Source of the DNA: Proteles cristata cristata
Taxonomy: Eukaryota; Chordata; Mammalia; Carnivora; Hyaenidae
Length of the DNA: 64,000 bases
Direction of reading: 5' to 3'
Assembly (NCBI GenBank): GCA_017311185.1
Contig: JAESUZ010000334.1
Location: 397,501-461,500 of the forward strand
The position numbers were made by a program, and so were the translations under genes. The notes beneath the pieces were generated by a model. The model saw only the letters and a list, made by a program, of their open reading frames with translations. It was not told where the DNA came from and did no database searches. Of this stretch, positions 1 to 10,140 are shown one piece after another; the stretch's first letter is position 1, and every line of letters starts with the position of its first letter.

Positions 1-236
1 CTCCCCAGCCCCATGCTCTATGGCCAAGAAAAGGAAGCAAGAAAATGTTACCAAACACCTAAGTGAGACTAACATCTTGTAACATGTGGATACGACTGCG
101 CTTTCACTCCCTTATCCTTTGGTACAGCTGACAAATCAGCAGGTTAAACATTTGACCTATCAAGTTCTCGCAGGGACAGTGGTGGGCAGAGACTGACTAG
201 TTCATACACTCTCTTCTCAAGGGGCGATGCACTTAC
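1..236. other. SLC66A3 intron 4 (partial)
   Basis: Intronic sequence downstream of exon 4 on the minus strand. No exon, repeat or regulatory motif was recognised. Confidence 0.7.
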
Positions 237-294
237 CATGGCCACGTCCAGGATCCACTTCTGCAGGGGAAGGATGAACCATGAGGCCACAAAT
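237..294 (-). CDS. SLC66A3: SLC66A3 coding exon 4
   Basis: Acceptor GGCAG (CAG at plus 295-297) precedes ATTTGTGGCCTCATGG, encoding (V)FVASWFILPLQKWILDVAM, and the exon ends at a strong donor GTAAGT (plus 231-236). The human counterpart reads LVSSWFILALQKWIIDLAM. The exon ends in phase 0. The next coding exon was not found in positions 1-236, so it lies outside the window. Confidence 0.93.
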
Positions 295-3200
295 CTGCCG
301 AGCGCTAAGGGAGACAGCAGTGGCTCGGCCACCCCCCTCCCAGCGCCCGTGGGGACAGGCCAACACCACGGCGGTTACCCACAGTAAGCCAACCTGGGAA
401 GGTTCTGCTGGAAACTCTCTGATTTGGAAAAGACAAAAAAGGCTCAAAATAACAGCAGATATGGAAGAAAACGGCCAAGCGCCCTGCCTCTGTGGTTCTA
501 AAGGATTCTAACTGCCCACTTAACTCCAACCACCCACACCTCTCCAGTGTGATGTCAAAAGTTTAGCATTTAAATAAGCTCAACATTATAGTAGGCACAT
601 TCTACAAAATTGGTGTCACGTGAAACTCTTTCCCCCTTCCCTGCTAACCCCAGCGTGAGCCCAGGCGGAGCCTGGAGGAAGGACAGCGGATTCTCGTCAT
701 GCACAGCGAAGCGGCAAAAGCGCCAAGTCCGGCTACTGAAGCCAGGCCAGTGAGGGGATGGCCGCGAGCCTCTGCCGTGACCTTGGGCTAGGTCACATTC
801 CTTCTTCTGACCTTGGTTTGCTTACCTGCAAACCTGACACTGCTTGTCCCATCTACCCCCTTAATGCCTTGGTGCACATCATAGGGACCCAACAGGTGGC
901 TATGATTATAATGAATAATATTATTTAAACGGAGGGGATTGAAACAGACATGCCCGGTGTGCCCAGAACTGATTCCTAGCAACTGGCTCAACACCAGATC
1001 GGCAGCTAGAATCTAGGATGATGAAACCTTGTTTTGAAAACACTGTAATTTCCTTTCTTAAACGAATTTTGCCCAGTTTTACACTATCCATTGCAAATAC
1101 ACATTTTACATCGCATTTTGCAAAACCTGACCAGTAGTAGCAATAGTAGCAGCTTCTCAGTTCCTTAAGATGACTTTCCTGTAGGGTTGCCACGTTTCGC
1201 AAATAAAAATACAGGGCACCCGGTTGAACTTGAATTTTTAGATCATCAAAAATAGTCTTTTAGGGGCCTGGGTGGCTCAGTCGGTTAGGCGTCCGACTTC
1301 AGCTCAGGTCATGATCTCACAGCTTATGAGTTCGAGCCCCACGTCGGGCTCTGTGCTGACGGCTCAGAGCCTGGAACCCGCTTTGGATTCCGTGTCTCCC
1401 TTGCTCTCTGCTCATGTTCTGTCTCTCTCTGTCTCTCAAAAATAAACAGTAAAAAAAAATTTTTTTTAAATAAAAATAAAAAAGCAAATGATACAATGCT
1501 TTTCATCTTCCAAGTACTCTTGTTTTCAAGACCCTCTTACCAGCCGGGCAGAGCTGTGCAGAGGGAAGCTGAGAGGGAAGTACGGGTGCAGACAGGACTC
1601 AGCCCCCCGCCCCCCGCCCCCCACAGCCTTCCAGTCAGGCAGCCGCCATGACGCCCCTTGCTCCGCTTTCTGGCGCTCCGAGTCCTGGGATCTTTGCAAC
1701 AACACAGCACGACTCTGCCACTCTCCAGCGGGACGGGCGGGGCCAGACGCCTGCAGCTCACGTGCCCGCCCAGGGGTGGGCACAGCAGGTGTGCCCCAGC
1801 CTCCGCGCCCACGTCCCAAGGCTCTGGGCACAGACAGGAAGGGCCCCTGCCTCTCTGCTCCACCCCGAAGGTGCACGAATAATCCGCTCAGGTCGCCTCT
1901 GGACATGCGGGATTACCTGGCTGCCACTGGAGAGGCTTTCCCGGCTTTCGAAGGGACGTGAAGTCCACAAGCGAACCACTGAGGTTTTACAGAGTTGACA
2001 CAAAAGCCTGGTCCAGATCCACACGCCCCCACGCAACACCCTTCTAACGTCCTGGACCTCACGTTCACTCTGAGCAGGCCGCCCAGAGCGCGCACTCCCC
2101 CCGGGTCAGGCGGTAGCCGGCCAGCTCACCGGGTGCATTAGTGGCATTTGTGATCATGACACACATTCCCGTTATTCTGACTTCACATACTCTGGGGACA
2201 TTCTCAGGGAAGAAGAAACGTCTCCCTTCCCCTCAAGAATGAAGCTGGGAGAGGGGCGCCTGGGTGGCTCAGTCAGTTAAGCGTCCGACTTTCGCTTGGG
2301 TCATGATCTCGTGGTTCGTGGGTTGGAGCCCCGCGTCGGGCTCTGTGCTGACTGCCAGCTCAGAGCCTGGAGCCTGTTTCAGTCTGTGACTCCCTCTCTC
2401 TCTGACCCTCCCCTGCTCACGCTGTCTCTCTCTCTCTCCTAGAAATAAATAAAAAAATATTAAAAAAAAAAAAAAAGAATGAAGCTGGGAGAGGTGCTCC
2501 CGGCAGGGTGCTCCCACCCCTCCGCAAGCCGCGTCTACAGCCGGCTCGGCTTGTTGGTGGCTCGCTGGGGCCCTGCTCTCGGCAGGGAGGCCCCGGGCAG
2601 GGAATCTGTTCACTCCCATGCATGTGGGATCTTGTTTGGTTTAACCGCGGGAACACGGATCTAGTGTAAAGCACCTAAGCCCCCGGTCCCACCGGATCCC
2701 GGACAACGAAGGATACACGGCCGCGTACGGGGCCGCTCCCTTCACGTTCCCGTTGAAACGGTAGACGCACAGCAGGAGGAGAACATCTGAAAGAGAAGAG
2801 GCTCTGAGGGGGGCAGGCGGGGCCCAAGGGCCGCTGCCGGGGGTGGGGGGCGCCGAGGGGTCCGTTACCTTGTGCGATGAGAATGGGGTACTCCAGGTAG
2901 GTCAGCAGCGGGTACTCATAGTAACACTGGTACCGGAGAAACACCAGGAAACTGGGGAGAGAGGGGGGCGTCTGAGCCGGGGCGGACCCAGCGCACGGCG
3001 GGGAGGGGGCCCGGCCAGCGCGAGGCCCCCGGGTTCGTTTGCAAAACGCCTGGACCCGTGGTTGGTGCCTGCAAACGTCGGGGGGGAGGGGGGGAGATTT
3101 CGAACAGAGCCTGGAAAGGCGACTGAATACCGTGCGTAGCTCTCCGAGCACCCGGGGCTGACTGGGTGCTGGGCACGGGGCACACGGTCTCTGCCAAGTC

Positions 3201-6200
3201 CCCGGAGATGGTGGGGACGAGGGAGTGTCACAGATCCGAGCCGCGGGCCAGGGTGAGAGACGGGGCTTCTGGCCCCAGGCTGGCCTGTCACGCACCAGGC
3301 GCCCCTCAGAAGGCGGCACACGAGAAGCCACACGGGAAGACACAGACACCCGGGGGGCGTGTCTGGGCGCAGCCCTGAGCGGAGTGGGCGCTTGGAAGGG
3401 GACCCCCTGCACTGTCCAGAGTGCTCCCCATCAGGGAGGAGCAGTGGGGGTGAGGCATGAAGAACAGCCACCTGTTCCTTAAGAAAATTCTAGCTGTGAG
3501 GGCCGCCCGCCGGGGTGGCTGTCGATTGGGCGTCTGTCTCCTGGTTTCCGCTCAGGTCATGATCTCAGTTTTGTGAGTTCAGGCCCCACGTCGGGCTCTG
3601 TGCTGACAGTGCGGAGCCTGCTTGGGGTTCCCTCTGTCTCCCTCTCTGTCTGCCCCTCCACCACTCGCAACGCTGCTGTCTCTCAAAATAAATAAGCTTC
3701 AAAAAAAGAAAAGAAAAGAAAAGAAAATTCTAGCTCTGAGAGGCTGGGAATTTGGGGTGGGGGGTGGGGTAAAAACCCCGGACCAGACCCTTGTCAGGAG
3801 AAAAGGCCTGAGCTTCCTGCCGCTGCGGCTCCCGGCCAGCCAGTCAGTTCCCCAGGAACCTACATCCCTCTGTCCCATCCCCAGGTGACACAGAGCCTCC
3901 ATCACTCATCCAGACGGAACCCCTCTCATTGCCTCAGTCGGGAAGGGGGTGCTTTGCCATAAAGCACCCGGGGGGCTGGGAAGCCTGTGTCCCTGATCCT
4001 GTTTCCAACCTTGGCTGAGCTGGGGGTGAGGGTCCCGGGGTGGGAGGCCAGAGGCGCCCCGAACACAGCAACCCCTTTCTGTTCACCACTGAGGGGGAGC
4101 TCAGGGGGCCAGCGGAGGGGGCAGCTCCAGCTCACTCACCCCTGCACTGCAGGGCTGCGGCCAGCGGGGCCCAGGCACAGCAAGCCTGGGCGCCGACCCT
4201 GCTGGACGAGCGAGCGCACACACGAGCAGGCGTTGGGGGGCCTTCGCCACCCCCTTGCTCTTCACTGAGCACCCCCCTCCCACCGCGCACATAGTGCAGC
4301 CAGAGACCTTCAGGACAGGCACGAGGCGCTGGGGATGTCAGAGCTGAGTCACCGTCCCGCTCATCCACCGTGTCCTCCACATTTTACAGACCGCTTGGGG
4401 AGACTGAGGCCCAAGAAGCCAAGGTCATATGAGAATTCAGGGAAAAGACGAAGGCCGGCACACGCGTTCCCCATACCAGGGCGCTGCTCTCTCTCTGGGG
4501 GTCGCAAACGTCCCCAGGACAACCGTCTGTCACTCTTGCGGCCTGGGGGCGGTAAGTGTCCTTCTCTGAGTTTTAATGTTTCTTTTCACTAGAAAAGAAT
4601 CCGTGAGAAAGCTCCTTACTTAAAACCAAGCCAAACGGTGTCTGACCCGCGGGCCCCACAAACGTGTCCGTATTCCTGGTGTGACTCAAGTTTCCTTCCT
4701 CAACACACACGCCGGAGGTGTGAGCAGGAAGGACACACGGGCTCGCCGAGGCAGCAACTCAAGAGCCGCTGAAGCCTCTTCCCAGGGAATCACTAGCCAG
4801 ACGTCAGTGCGACCAGTAGCCTGGGGAGGGGAGGCAGGGACCCCCGCCCGGGCTGCCGCGTCTGGGCCGAGGGCTGAATCAGGAGTCTGAAAGCCCACCC
4901 GTGGAAGGTTCCAGAGCAGGTGCCGAGAGCAGAACTGAGGCTGGAACCCAGCAGGGCAGAGGGGAGCAGAGCAGCAGGGATGCCCGGCCGGCCTAGAAGG
5001 AGGGGCGGCGGAGGCGCTGGGGCAGGCGCGCCCCTGCAGCGGAGGGCCCGGGCCGGCGTGGGGGGAGTGGAGGCAGAACGGCTGGCTGCCGCGGCCTGGC
5101 CCCAAGCGGGGTGCCCACCTCGTACTTCCCGCCCACTGCCTCCCCGCTTCCCCTCCCCGGAACCTGCCTGGGACACCTGTTCCAGAGCAGTGAAAATGAG
5201 CAGCCTGCTGGCCTCCCGGACACTCCGCCCTCCTCATCCCTTCCGCACCCCAACAGCCGCGGCGGCCACTTCGAGGTGCTGGAGACCCCTCCCATCCCCG
5301 CTCTCCAGCCTCGGGGTCCCAGTGCCGTGGGTTCGTTTGCAAATCTGAAACGGGTCACACACCCGCCAGTCGGCCGATTCTCCCTTGACAAAGCACGTCC
5401 CCAGATGAGCGCGCGAGGGCAGGACCCCCACACCCCACTCCCCGCGTCTCCTTCCCTCCCTTGTCCCCGGCTCCTTTCCAGCCGAGGCTCCCCGGGAGTG
5501 CCGCCGCCGGACGCGCCCGCGTGCCGCCCGTGTGATACAATATCCCGGGGGGGGGACGGAAGGGGGACGGGGTCCCCCGCCTTGCCAGGGACTCGCGTTT
5601 AGACTGCCGGCTTTCACGCGCCCCGCTTTCCCACCCATTCGGGGCTTCCCAACCGAGTTTTAGAACCCCGCTTTCCGCGTTTGCATCTTCAAATACTGAG
5701 TCGGGGGCTCCACGCCGGCGGCACTGGCTGCTCCCGGGCTGGATCTGGCCCGATTCAAGTCTCTCCTTCCAAAGAGCTCCCCCTTCTCGGAATCCCCACA
5801 CTCCACGTGTAACTTTTAAAAGCGCAGGATCCTTCGAATTTATAGTTCAGCCCCTCACTTTACATTCAAGGAAACCAAGACCCGAGAAAAGGGGTACGGC
5901 GTGGGGGGCGGGTACTCAGAGCGGAAGTGTGTGTGAGAGCCGCCAGGTGCAAACGGCCAAGTTCAAAGCCGCGCGGCTGGGCTGCGGCTAACCAGCTGGG
6001 GGAGGGCTTGGCCGGGTGTCTGTCTCCTCCCCCACCCCCCGCCACGCTTCCGTAAACTGGGCATGCGCAGTCCGTGCGGTGAGCGGCGAATAAGCAGGGG
6101 AGGTGAGCCGTCCCGGGTAGCGGCCCCCGGCGGCGGGGCGCTCCGGCTCCGCTCCCCGGCCCTGCTTAGACCCACGGCGCGCTCCTGAGCCCCCGGGCCC

Positions 6201-6398
6201 TCGAGGCCGCAGAGGCGAGTGGGGAGGGCAGCCGCCCGCGCCGCCCCGGCCTTACCCCGCCAGCTCCAGAAGCAAACTGGGGAGGCTGAGGCCCCGCGCG
6301 CTGCGCGCCGCCAGCACCGCGGAGATCTGCGGCAGCTTGAGCGCGGCGCACACGCCCAGCGTGCTCCAGTTGCAGAACCACAGCAGCGCCGCCTCCAT
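237..6398 (-). CDS. SLC66A3: SLC66A3 (PQLC3), PQ-loop membrane protein, 5' four coding exons (partial gene)
   Basis: Four exons on the minus strand (6256-6398, 2869-2951, 2717-2786, 237-294; 143+83+70+58 = 354 nt) join without stops into 118 residues that closely match remembered human SLC66A3. All junctions are GT-AG. The protein starts MEAALLWFCNWSTLG and carries a PQ dipeptide at residues 23-24 (LKLPQIS), the hallmark of PQ-loop proteins, with hydrophobic segments on both sides and a later segment FVASWFILPLQKW. The family (SLC66) includes the lysosomal cationic amino-acid exporter SLC66A1 and cystinosin. These are multi-pass membrane proteins with two PQ loops, but the substrate of SLC66A3 itself is not established. 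Human SLC66A3 is about 200 residues, so roughly the C-terminal 40 percent, including the second PQ loop, lies beyond position 1. The last exon here ends on a complete codon. A CpG island covers exon 1 and the 5' flank. Confidence 0.95.
1263..1460 (+). repeat. Felid tRNA-derived SINE (SINEC_Fc type)
   Basis: Head GGGGCCTGGGTGGCTCAG, A box, B box (GAGTTCGAGCCCC), a TC-rich part and an AAATAAA/poly-A tail. It sits in SLC66A3 intron 3, antisense to the gene. Confidence 0.9.
2254..2476 (+). repeat. Young felid SINE with perfect target-site duplication
   Basis: A complete SINE of the subtype with CTGACTGCCAGCTCAG and a CCTAGAAATAAATAAA tail, in SLC66A3 intron 3. The flanking duplication AAGAATGAAGCTGGGAGAGG is identical at 2235-2254 and 2475-2494, indicating a recent L1-driven insertion. 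Confidence 0.95.
2717..2786 (-). CDS. SLC66A3: SLC66A3 coding exon 3
   Basis: The exon begins after CTTTCAG and encodes (D)VLLLLCVYRFNGNVKGAAP and then YAAV. The human counterpart has FNGNVKQAAPYIAV. For the frame to continue into exon 4 (AVFVASWF) the exon must end GCCGT before GTATCC. That is a GT donor with a poor match to GTRAGT downstream of the first two bases. The exon is 70 nt, so skipping it would shift the frame. Confidence 0.92.
2787..2868. other. SLC66A3 intron 2
   Basis: A very short intron of 82 bp between exons 2 and 3, GC-rich, with donor GTAACG and a pyrimidine-rich acceptor ending TTTCAG on the minus strand. This is near the minimum usual size for a mammalian spliceosomal intron. 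Confidence 0.85.
2869..2951 (-). CDS. SLC66A3: SLC66A3 coding exon 2
   Basis: The acceptor CCCCAG (minus strand, CAG at plus 2952-2954) is followed by TTTCCTGGTGTTTCTCCGG, which encodes FLVFLRYQCYYEYPLLTYLE and then YPILIAQ. This matches human SLC66A3 apart from a few substitutions. The donor is GTAACG (plus 2863-2868). The 83-nt length keeps the frame with exons 1 and 3. Confidence 0.95.
3496..3720 (+). repeat. Felid SINE in SLC66A3 intron 1
   Basis: A somewhat diverged head (CGCCGGGGTGGCTGTCGATT), TCATGATCTCA and CCCCACGTCGGGCTCTGTG, with a tail grading into AAAAGAAAAG repeats. Target-site duplication AAGAAAATTCTAGCT is at 3481-3495 and 3721-3735. Confidence 0.92.
6061..6070. promoter_or_regulatory. 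NRF1-like binding site
   Basis: GCATGCGCAG matches the core of the palindromic NRF1 consensus (GCGCATGCGC). It lies in the CpG island about 185 bp downstream of the end of SLC66A3 exon 1. NRF1 sites are typical of housekeeping CpG-island promoters. Confidence 0.5.
6256..6398 (-). CDS. SLC66A3: SLC66A3 coding exon 1
   Basis: The start codon (CAT on the plus strand at 6396-6398) opens a frame encoding about 47 residues, including the first PQ motif (LKLPQISAVLAARSARG). The exon ends GCGGG before donor GTAAGG (plus 6250-6255), leaving two bases of a Gly codon for exon 2. This start matches the human N-terminus. The exon is very GC-rich, as expected inside the promoter CpG island. Confidence 0.95.
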
Positions 6399-6549
6399 GG
6401 CGCCCGCGGGGCCGGGGGCTCCGGCCGCGGGGTCGGGGGCTCGGCGGAGGCGGCCGCGGCACGGGGTGCGAGGGACGGCTCCGCGCTGGGCTTCCCGGCG
6501 CGCCGCCGCCTTCCGCCTTCCCCCGGCGCCCACGCCCTCGCCCTGGGCC

Positions 6550-7410
6550 GCCCCGCCGGGGTCCGCCCTGTCGGGGTCCGCGCCTCCGCGGGGATCTCCG
6601 CCCCGTCCGTCCCCAGGTCCGCCTCGGGTCCACCCTCGCCCGGGGTCCGCCCTGTCGGGGTCCGCGCCTCCGCGGGGATCTCCGCCCCCTCCCTCACCCC
6701 GCCCCGCCCCTGGCTGGCCACGCCCCCCCAGGTCCGCCTCGGGTCCACCCTTGTCCGGGGTCCGCCCTGTCGGGGTCCGCGCCTCCGCGGGGATCTCCGC
6801 CCCCTCCCTCACCCCGTCCCGCCCCTGGCTGGCCACGCCCCCCCGGTCCGCCTCGGGTCCACCCTAGCCCGGGGTCCGCCCTGTCGGGGTCCGCGCCTCC
6901 GCGGGGATCTCCGCCCCCTCCCTCACCCCGTCCCGCCCCTGGCTGGCCACGCCCCCCCAGGTCCGCCTCGGGTCCGGGGTCCGCCCTGTCGGGGTCCGCG
7001 CCTCCGCGGGGATCTCCGCCCCGTCCGTCCCCAGGTCCGCCTCGGGTCCACCCTCGCCCGGGGTCCGCCCTGTCGGGGTCCGCGCCTCCGCGGGGATCTC
7101 CGCCCCCTCCCTCACCCCGCCCCGCCCCTGGCTGGCCACGCCCCCCCAGGTCCGCCTCGGGTCCACCCTTGTCCGGGGTCCGCCCTGTCGGGGTCCGCGC
7201 CTCCGCGGGGATCTCCGCCCCCTCCCTCACCCCGTCCCGCCCCTGGCTGGCCACGCCCCCCCGGTCCGCCTCGGGTCCACCCTAGCCCGGGGTCCGCCCT
7301 GTCGGGGTCCGCGCCTCCGCGGGGATCTCCGCCCCCTCCCTCACCCCGTCCCGCCCCTGGCTGGCCACGCCCCCCCAGGTCCGCCTCGGGTCCACCCTCG
7401 CCCGGGGTCC
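6550..7410. repeat. GC-rich minisatellite with 418-bp higher-order repeat
   Basis: The anchor GTCCGCCCTG recurs at 6561, 6645, 6760, 6874, 6979, 7063, 7178 and 7292, with a decayed copy near 7408. Spacings are 84, 115, 114, 105, 84, 115, 114 and about 116 bp. The spacing series repeats, so 6561-6978 is duplicated as 6979-7396. Each unit carries CGCGCCTCCGCGGGGATC and most carry CCCGCCCCTGGCTGGCC, that is, GC boxes. The array starts about 150 bp upstream of the SLC66A3 start codon. The long open frames across it on both strands are a by-product of the repeat. Confidence 0.93.
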
Positions 7411-7619
7411 GCTCCTTCCCGCGGGTCTCCGCTCCGGGTCCCACCCGGGTGCGCCCCTCACCACCCCCGACCCGGCTGTCCACCTCTAGCGGGTCTCGCC
7501 GGGACCCCTTCTGTGCGCTCCGCCCCTTCTGTGCGCCCCGGCGCCGCCCCGCCCCCCGCCCCTTCCGGGGGGAGTGGCTCTGCCCCGCCCTCCGCGGACC
7601 CGCCGCGCGGCTGATTCAC

Positions 7620-8406
7620 TTCCCCGAGTTAGGCTCGCGGGGTGGCCAGCCGCCCGGAGACCCCGGACAGTTCCGCCTTCCCAGGGGTCGTGTGGGTACA
7701 GGCCGCATCCCGGGAGGGCGGACGAGCACCCCCTCGCGGGGGAACGGACCGCGGCGTTGGGATTTTTCACTGCCCAAGTGCCTTCCTTTCTTTGTTTTTC
7801 GGACTATGCATTTCAGAGACGAAAACTTGAAAAGAGGCGAAGGACCCAACTTCGTTTGCGTGCGTCCTCCTCGGTTCACCTGGGGACACAGGCTGTGCCC
7901 ATCCCTGAGAGGGCACTGAGGGGCCAGAACCTCCGGGGTCCGCTCACCCCCCACCGCTTCCCGAAGCTGAGTGTGGGGCGCTCCTCCCCCCCATCCCCCA
8001 CCCCGGTCTTAGGGTCTTAGCCCTCAAGGCCCTAGGAGGCCGGCTCTTCACCACTTCAGAGGGAACGTCTTTCTTAAGGCGCTAAAATAGATTCTGTGAT
8101 CAAAGAAGGTAATTAAGGTAGACGCGGCAGAAAACGAAGGGGCGGAGTGTGTTCTCCCAAGCTCTCAGAATCGCAGAAGCAGGTCCGGACGATGAAGCAC
8201 AAAGAAGTCACAAAAATGCAGTGCCGGCATCCGCGGTGACCGTGAACCTCTTGGCCAGGCTTCGAGGCTTGCCTTGTGTCTGTCCCACGCTCCTCCCTGC
8301 GCCCCCAACCTCACCTGGCCGTCAAAACCCTGGAAAAACAAGTAAACAGAGGAATGAGTCCTCCTTCTGAAGTTGAAGGGGAGCAGAATGTTCAGAAGGA
8401 AACTTT
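7620..8406. other. Intergenic flank upstream of SLC66A3
   Basis: Lies between the CpG island and the next repeat. No gene or repeat was recognised; the region changes from GC-rich to average composition near 8040. Confidence 0.4.
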
Positions 8407-8604
8407 AAAAAAAATTTTTTTTTAATGTTCATTTTATTTTTAAGAGAGAGACAGAGTGTAAGAGGGGGAGGGGCAGAGAGAGAGGGAGACACAGAATCCG
8501 AAGGAGGCTCCAGGCTCTGAGCTGTCAGCACAGAGCCCGATGTGGGGAGATCATGGCCTGAGCCAATGTCGGCGGCTTAACCAACTGAGCCCCCCAGGCG
8601 CCCC
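8407..8604 (-). repeat. Felid SINE
   Basis: A reverse-orientation SINE ending CCCAGGCGCCC. Target-site duplication CAGAAGGAAACTTT is at 8393-8406 and 8605-8618. Confidence 0.95.
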
Positions 8605-8819
8605 CAGAAGGAAACTTTTAAGAGGAAAATAAAGAGTGTGCGTGTTCAATATCTTCCAGAGCTACAGAGACACACTTACGGATGAGATCAATATTACATC
8701 TGGAATTTGCTTCGAAAGATTGGGGGCTTGCGTGGAAGGGTGGGGATGTAGATGAAACTAGATTAGGTGTGAGTTGAGAATTGCTGGTTATGGGACTGTG
8801 GGGGGCTTACTGTTGATGA

Positions 8820-9440
8820 AGTTTTGGGGTGATGGTGGAGTTCGCGGGGCCCGAAGCCGACGGCCAAGAAAGAACTTTGAAGACCTCTTTGGTGCAAAAA
8901 GGTGATTTTATTAAAACACAGGGACAGGACGCGTGGGCAGGGCTGCTCTGGGGTTGTGAGGGGTAACTTATTCTATACCGTCGGGCTGGGAGGGGGTCAG
9001 GGACAGAGGAAGTTTCTAAGCCATTTAGGAAGCAAGGTTTCCAGGACTTTGAGGGGCAGCTGTTGCTGGGGAACCCGTCTGTAGTCCTGAGACCCTCCGG
9101 GGGGTTATCGGGGCCCTAAGCATAGATCTTGGGGCCATTGAGATAAAGGAAGTAGACTTACAGGAGCCTTGAGGTTGGGACCCTCTCTTTTGCCCCCAGC
9201 AAAGTGTCATCATGGAGGCAGCCTTGCTCCTAGAGGGAGGTCACTCTGCCTTTCAAGGGCTTGTCAATGGGCTGCAGGCAGTAAGGAAATTTCTTTTTCA
9301 TTAGCCCTAGTTTCCCGCATCACCACGGCAAGCACTTTAACCCCTTTCCTTTGTTCTTGGGGAGCCAGGAGTGTCCGAGGGCTACCACACAGATTCCACT
9401 CCCCAGTACCAGCCTGGCTTTTGCCCCCAGCTTGCCCACG
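8820..9440 (-). mobile_element. Carnivore endogenous retrovirus LTR (apparent solo LTR)
   Basis: The segment around 8845-9060 has the appearance of an ERV LTR read from the minus strand. An antisense polyadenylation signal (TTTTATTAAA, 8906-8915) sits near the end that would be R/U5, and the text matches remembered repetitive felid LTR sequence (GGCCCGAAGCCGACGGCCAA). No internal gag, pol or env coding sequence adjoins it, so it looks like a solo LTR. Outer limits are uncertain by about 100-200 bp, and the family name was not assigned. Transcription from it would run toward SLC66A3. Confidence 0.6.
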
Positions 9441-10028
9441 CTCCCTCATCACTGTTCTACAGTAAAAGCTGAGAAGCCAGAGATGATGGGCAGGACGTGC
9501 TGGTTACCCTCAGGTTCAGGTGAGGATGCTGTGCTCCAGAAAGGGGAGACAGCTCCCCTCCGGTCCTAGGACCCGCGCCGGCTGGAGCCCGTCCCTGTTC
9601 CCGGGGCTCAGTGCCCTGTCTGCTCCGCACAGGCCCCGCCCCGCCCCCCACCCTGAGCCTGGGGTAAGCAGAGACGCTGGGGCAGCTTGGAGGCTCCAGC
9701 TTTGACATCTGTAAACTGTGTGATTGTAGGTAATGCGTTCAACTTCCGGGTCCTTCTGTTTTTCTCCCGTACAGGGTGGGCACACCCAAAGCTTTCCCGT
9801 GCTCATCGGGCCGCTGGCTCTCACGGACCGGCCCCACCCGCCAAGTGTCATTGCCATTCTCTGACTCAGCCCCGCCCTGACTGTTACATAAGGCTCCCCG
9901 GGCTTCCCTGGGAACCGGCCATTCGCCTAAGGAGCCTCGAATCCTTTTAATAAATAGAGCCTCCTGGTGTACAAACCAAAGACGTGGGATGACATGTGCT
10001 TAGTGCTCTTGACGTGCCCTCTTAGGAG

Positions 10029-10029
<1 letters not shown>
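9441..10029. other. Intergenic, unassigned
   Basis: No gene was recognised. Moderate GC with no clear repeat. Confidence 0.4.
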
Positions 10030-10063
<34 letters not shown>

Positions 10064-10109
10064 TATTAGTCTGCTCAGGTGTGTGTGTGTGTGTGATCTT
10101 AGTCTGCTC

Positions 10110-10140
<31 letters not shown>

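Larger units (their letters stand above)
295..2716. other. SLC66A3 intron 3
   Basis: Intron between exons 3 and 4. It holds two plus-strand felid SINEs (1263-1460 and 2254-2476) and a weak MIR-like piece near 760-850 (GTGACCTTGGGCTAGGTCAC). The stretch 1540-2120 is GC-rich with long chance open frames but no recognisable protein. Nothing else was seen. Confidence 0.6.
2952..6255. other. SLC66A3 intron 1
   Basis: Intron between exons 1 and 2. It carries one SINE (3496-3720), a MIR-like remnant near 4380-4440 (GGAGACTGAGGCCCAAGAAG), and from about 4780 the intronic part of the promoter CpG island. The abundant open frames on both strands here reflect the low stop-codon frequency of GC-rich DNA; no conserved protein was recognised in them. 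Confidence 0.6.
4780..7620. promoter_or_regulatory. SLC66A3: CpG island and promoter region of SLC66A3
   Basis: This stretch is strikingly rich in G+C and CpG compared with its surroundings and spans exon 1 and both flanks. No TATA box was seen upstream of the start codon, which fits a CpG-island promoter. It includes an NRF1-like site (GCATGCGCAG, 6061-6070), an ETS-like GCGGAAGTG (5921-5929), many CCCGCCCC GC boxes and the minisatellite at 6550-7410. The transcription start is inferred to lie just above 6398 on the minus strand; the exact position cannot be read from the sequence. Confidence 0.8.

Noticed and set aside
6550..7410. Regular repeats resembling a CRISPR array
   Set aside because: The units are 84-115 bp with no alternating unique spacers, in a mammalian promoter. 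This is a minisatellite.
6219..7919. A 566-codon open frame on the plus strand across the SLC66A3 CpG island
   Set aside because: It is open because the minisatellite is GC-rich and its pattern lacks stops in several frames. The product is a repetitive Pro/Arg-rich string, antisense to a real exon, with long open frames on the other strand as well.
8820..9440. A full endogenous provirus
   Set aside because: Only LTR-like sequence was found. No gag, pol or env reading frames lie nearby and no second LTR within several kb.
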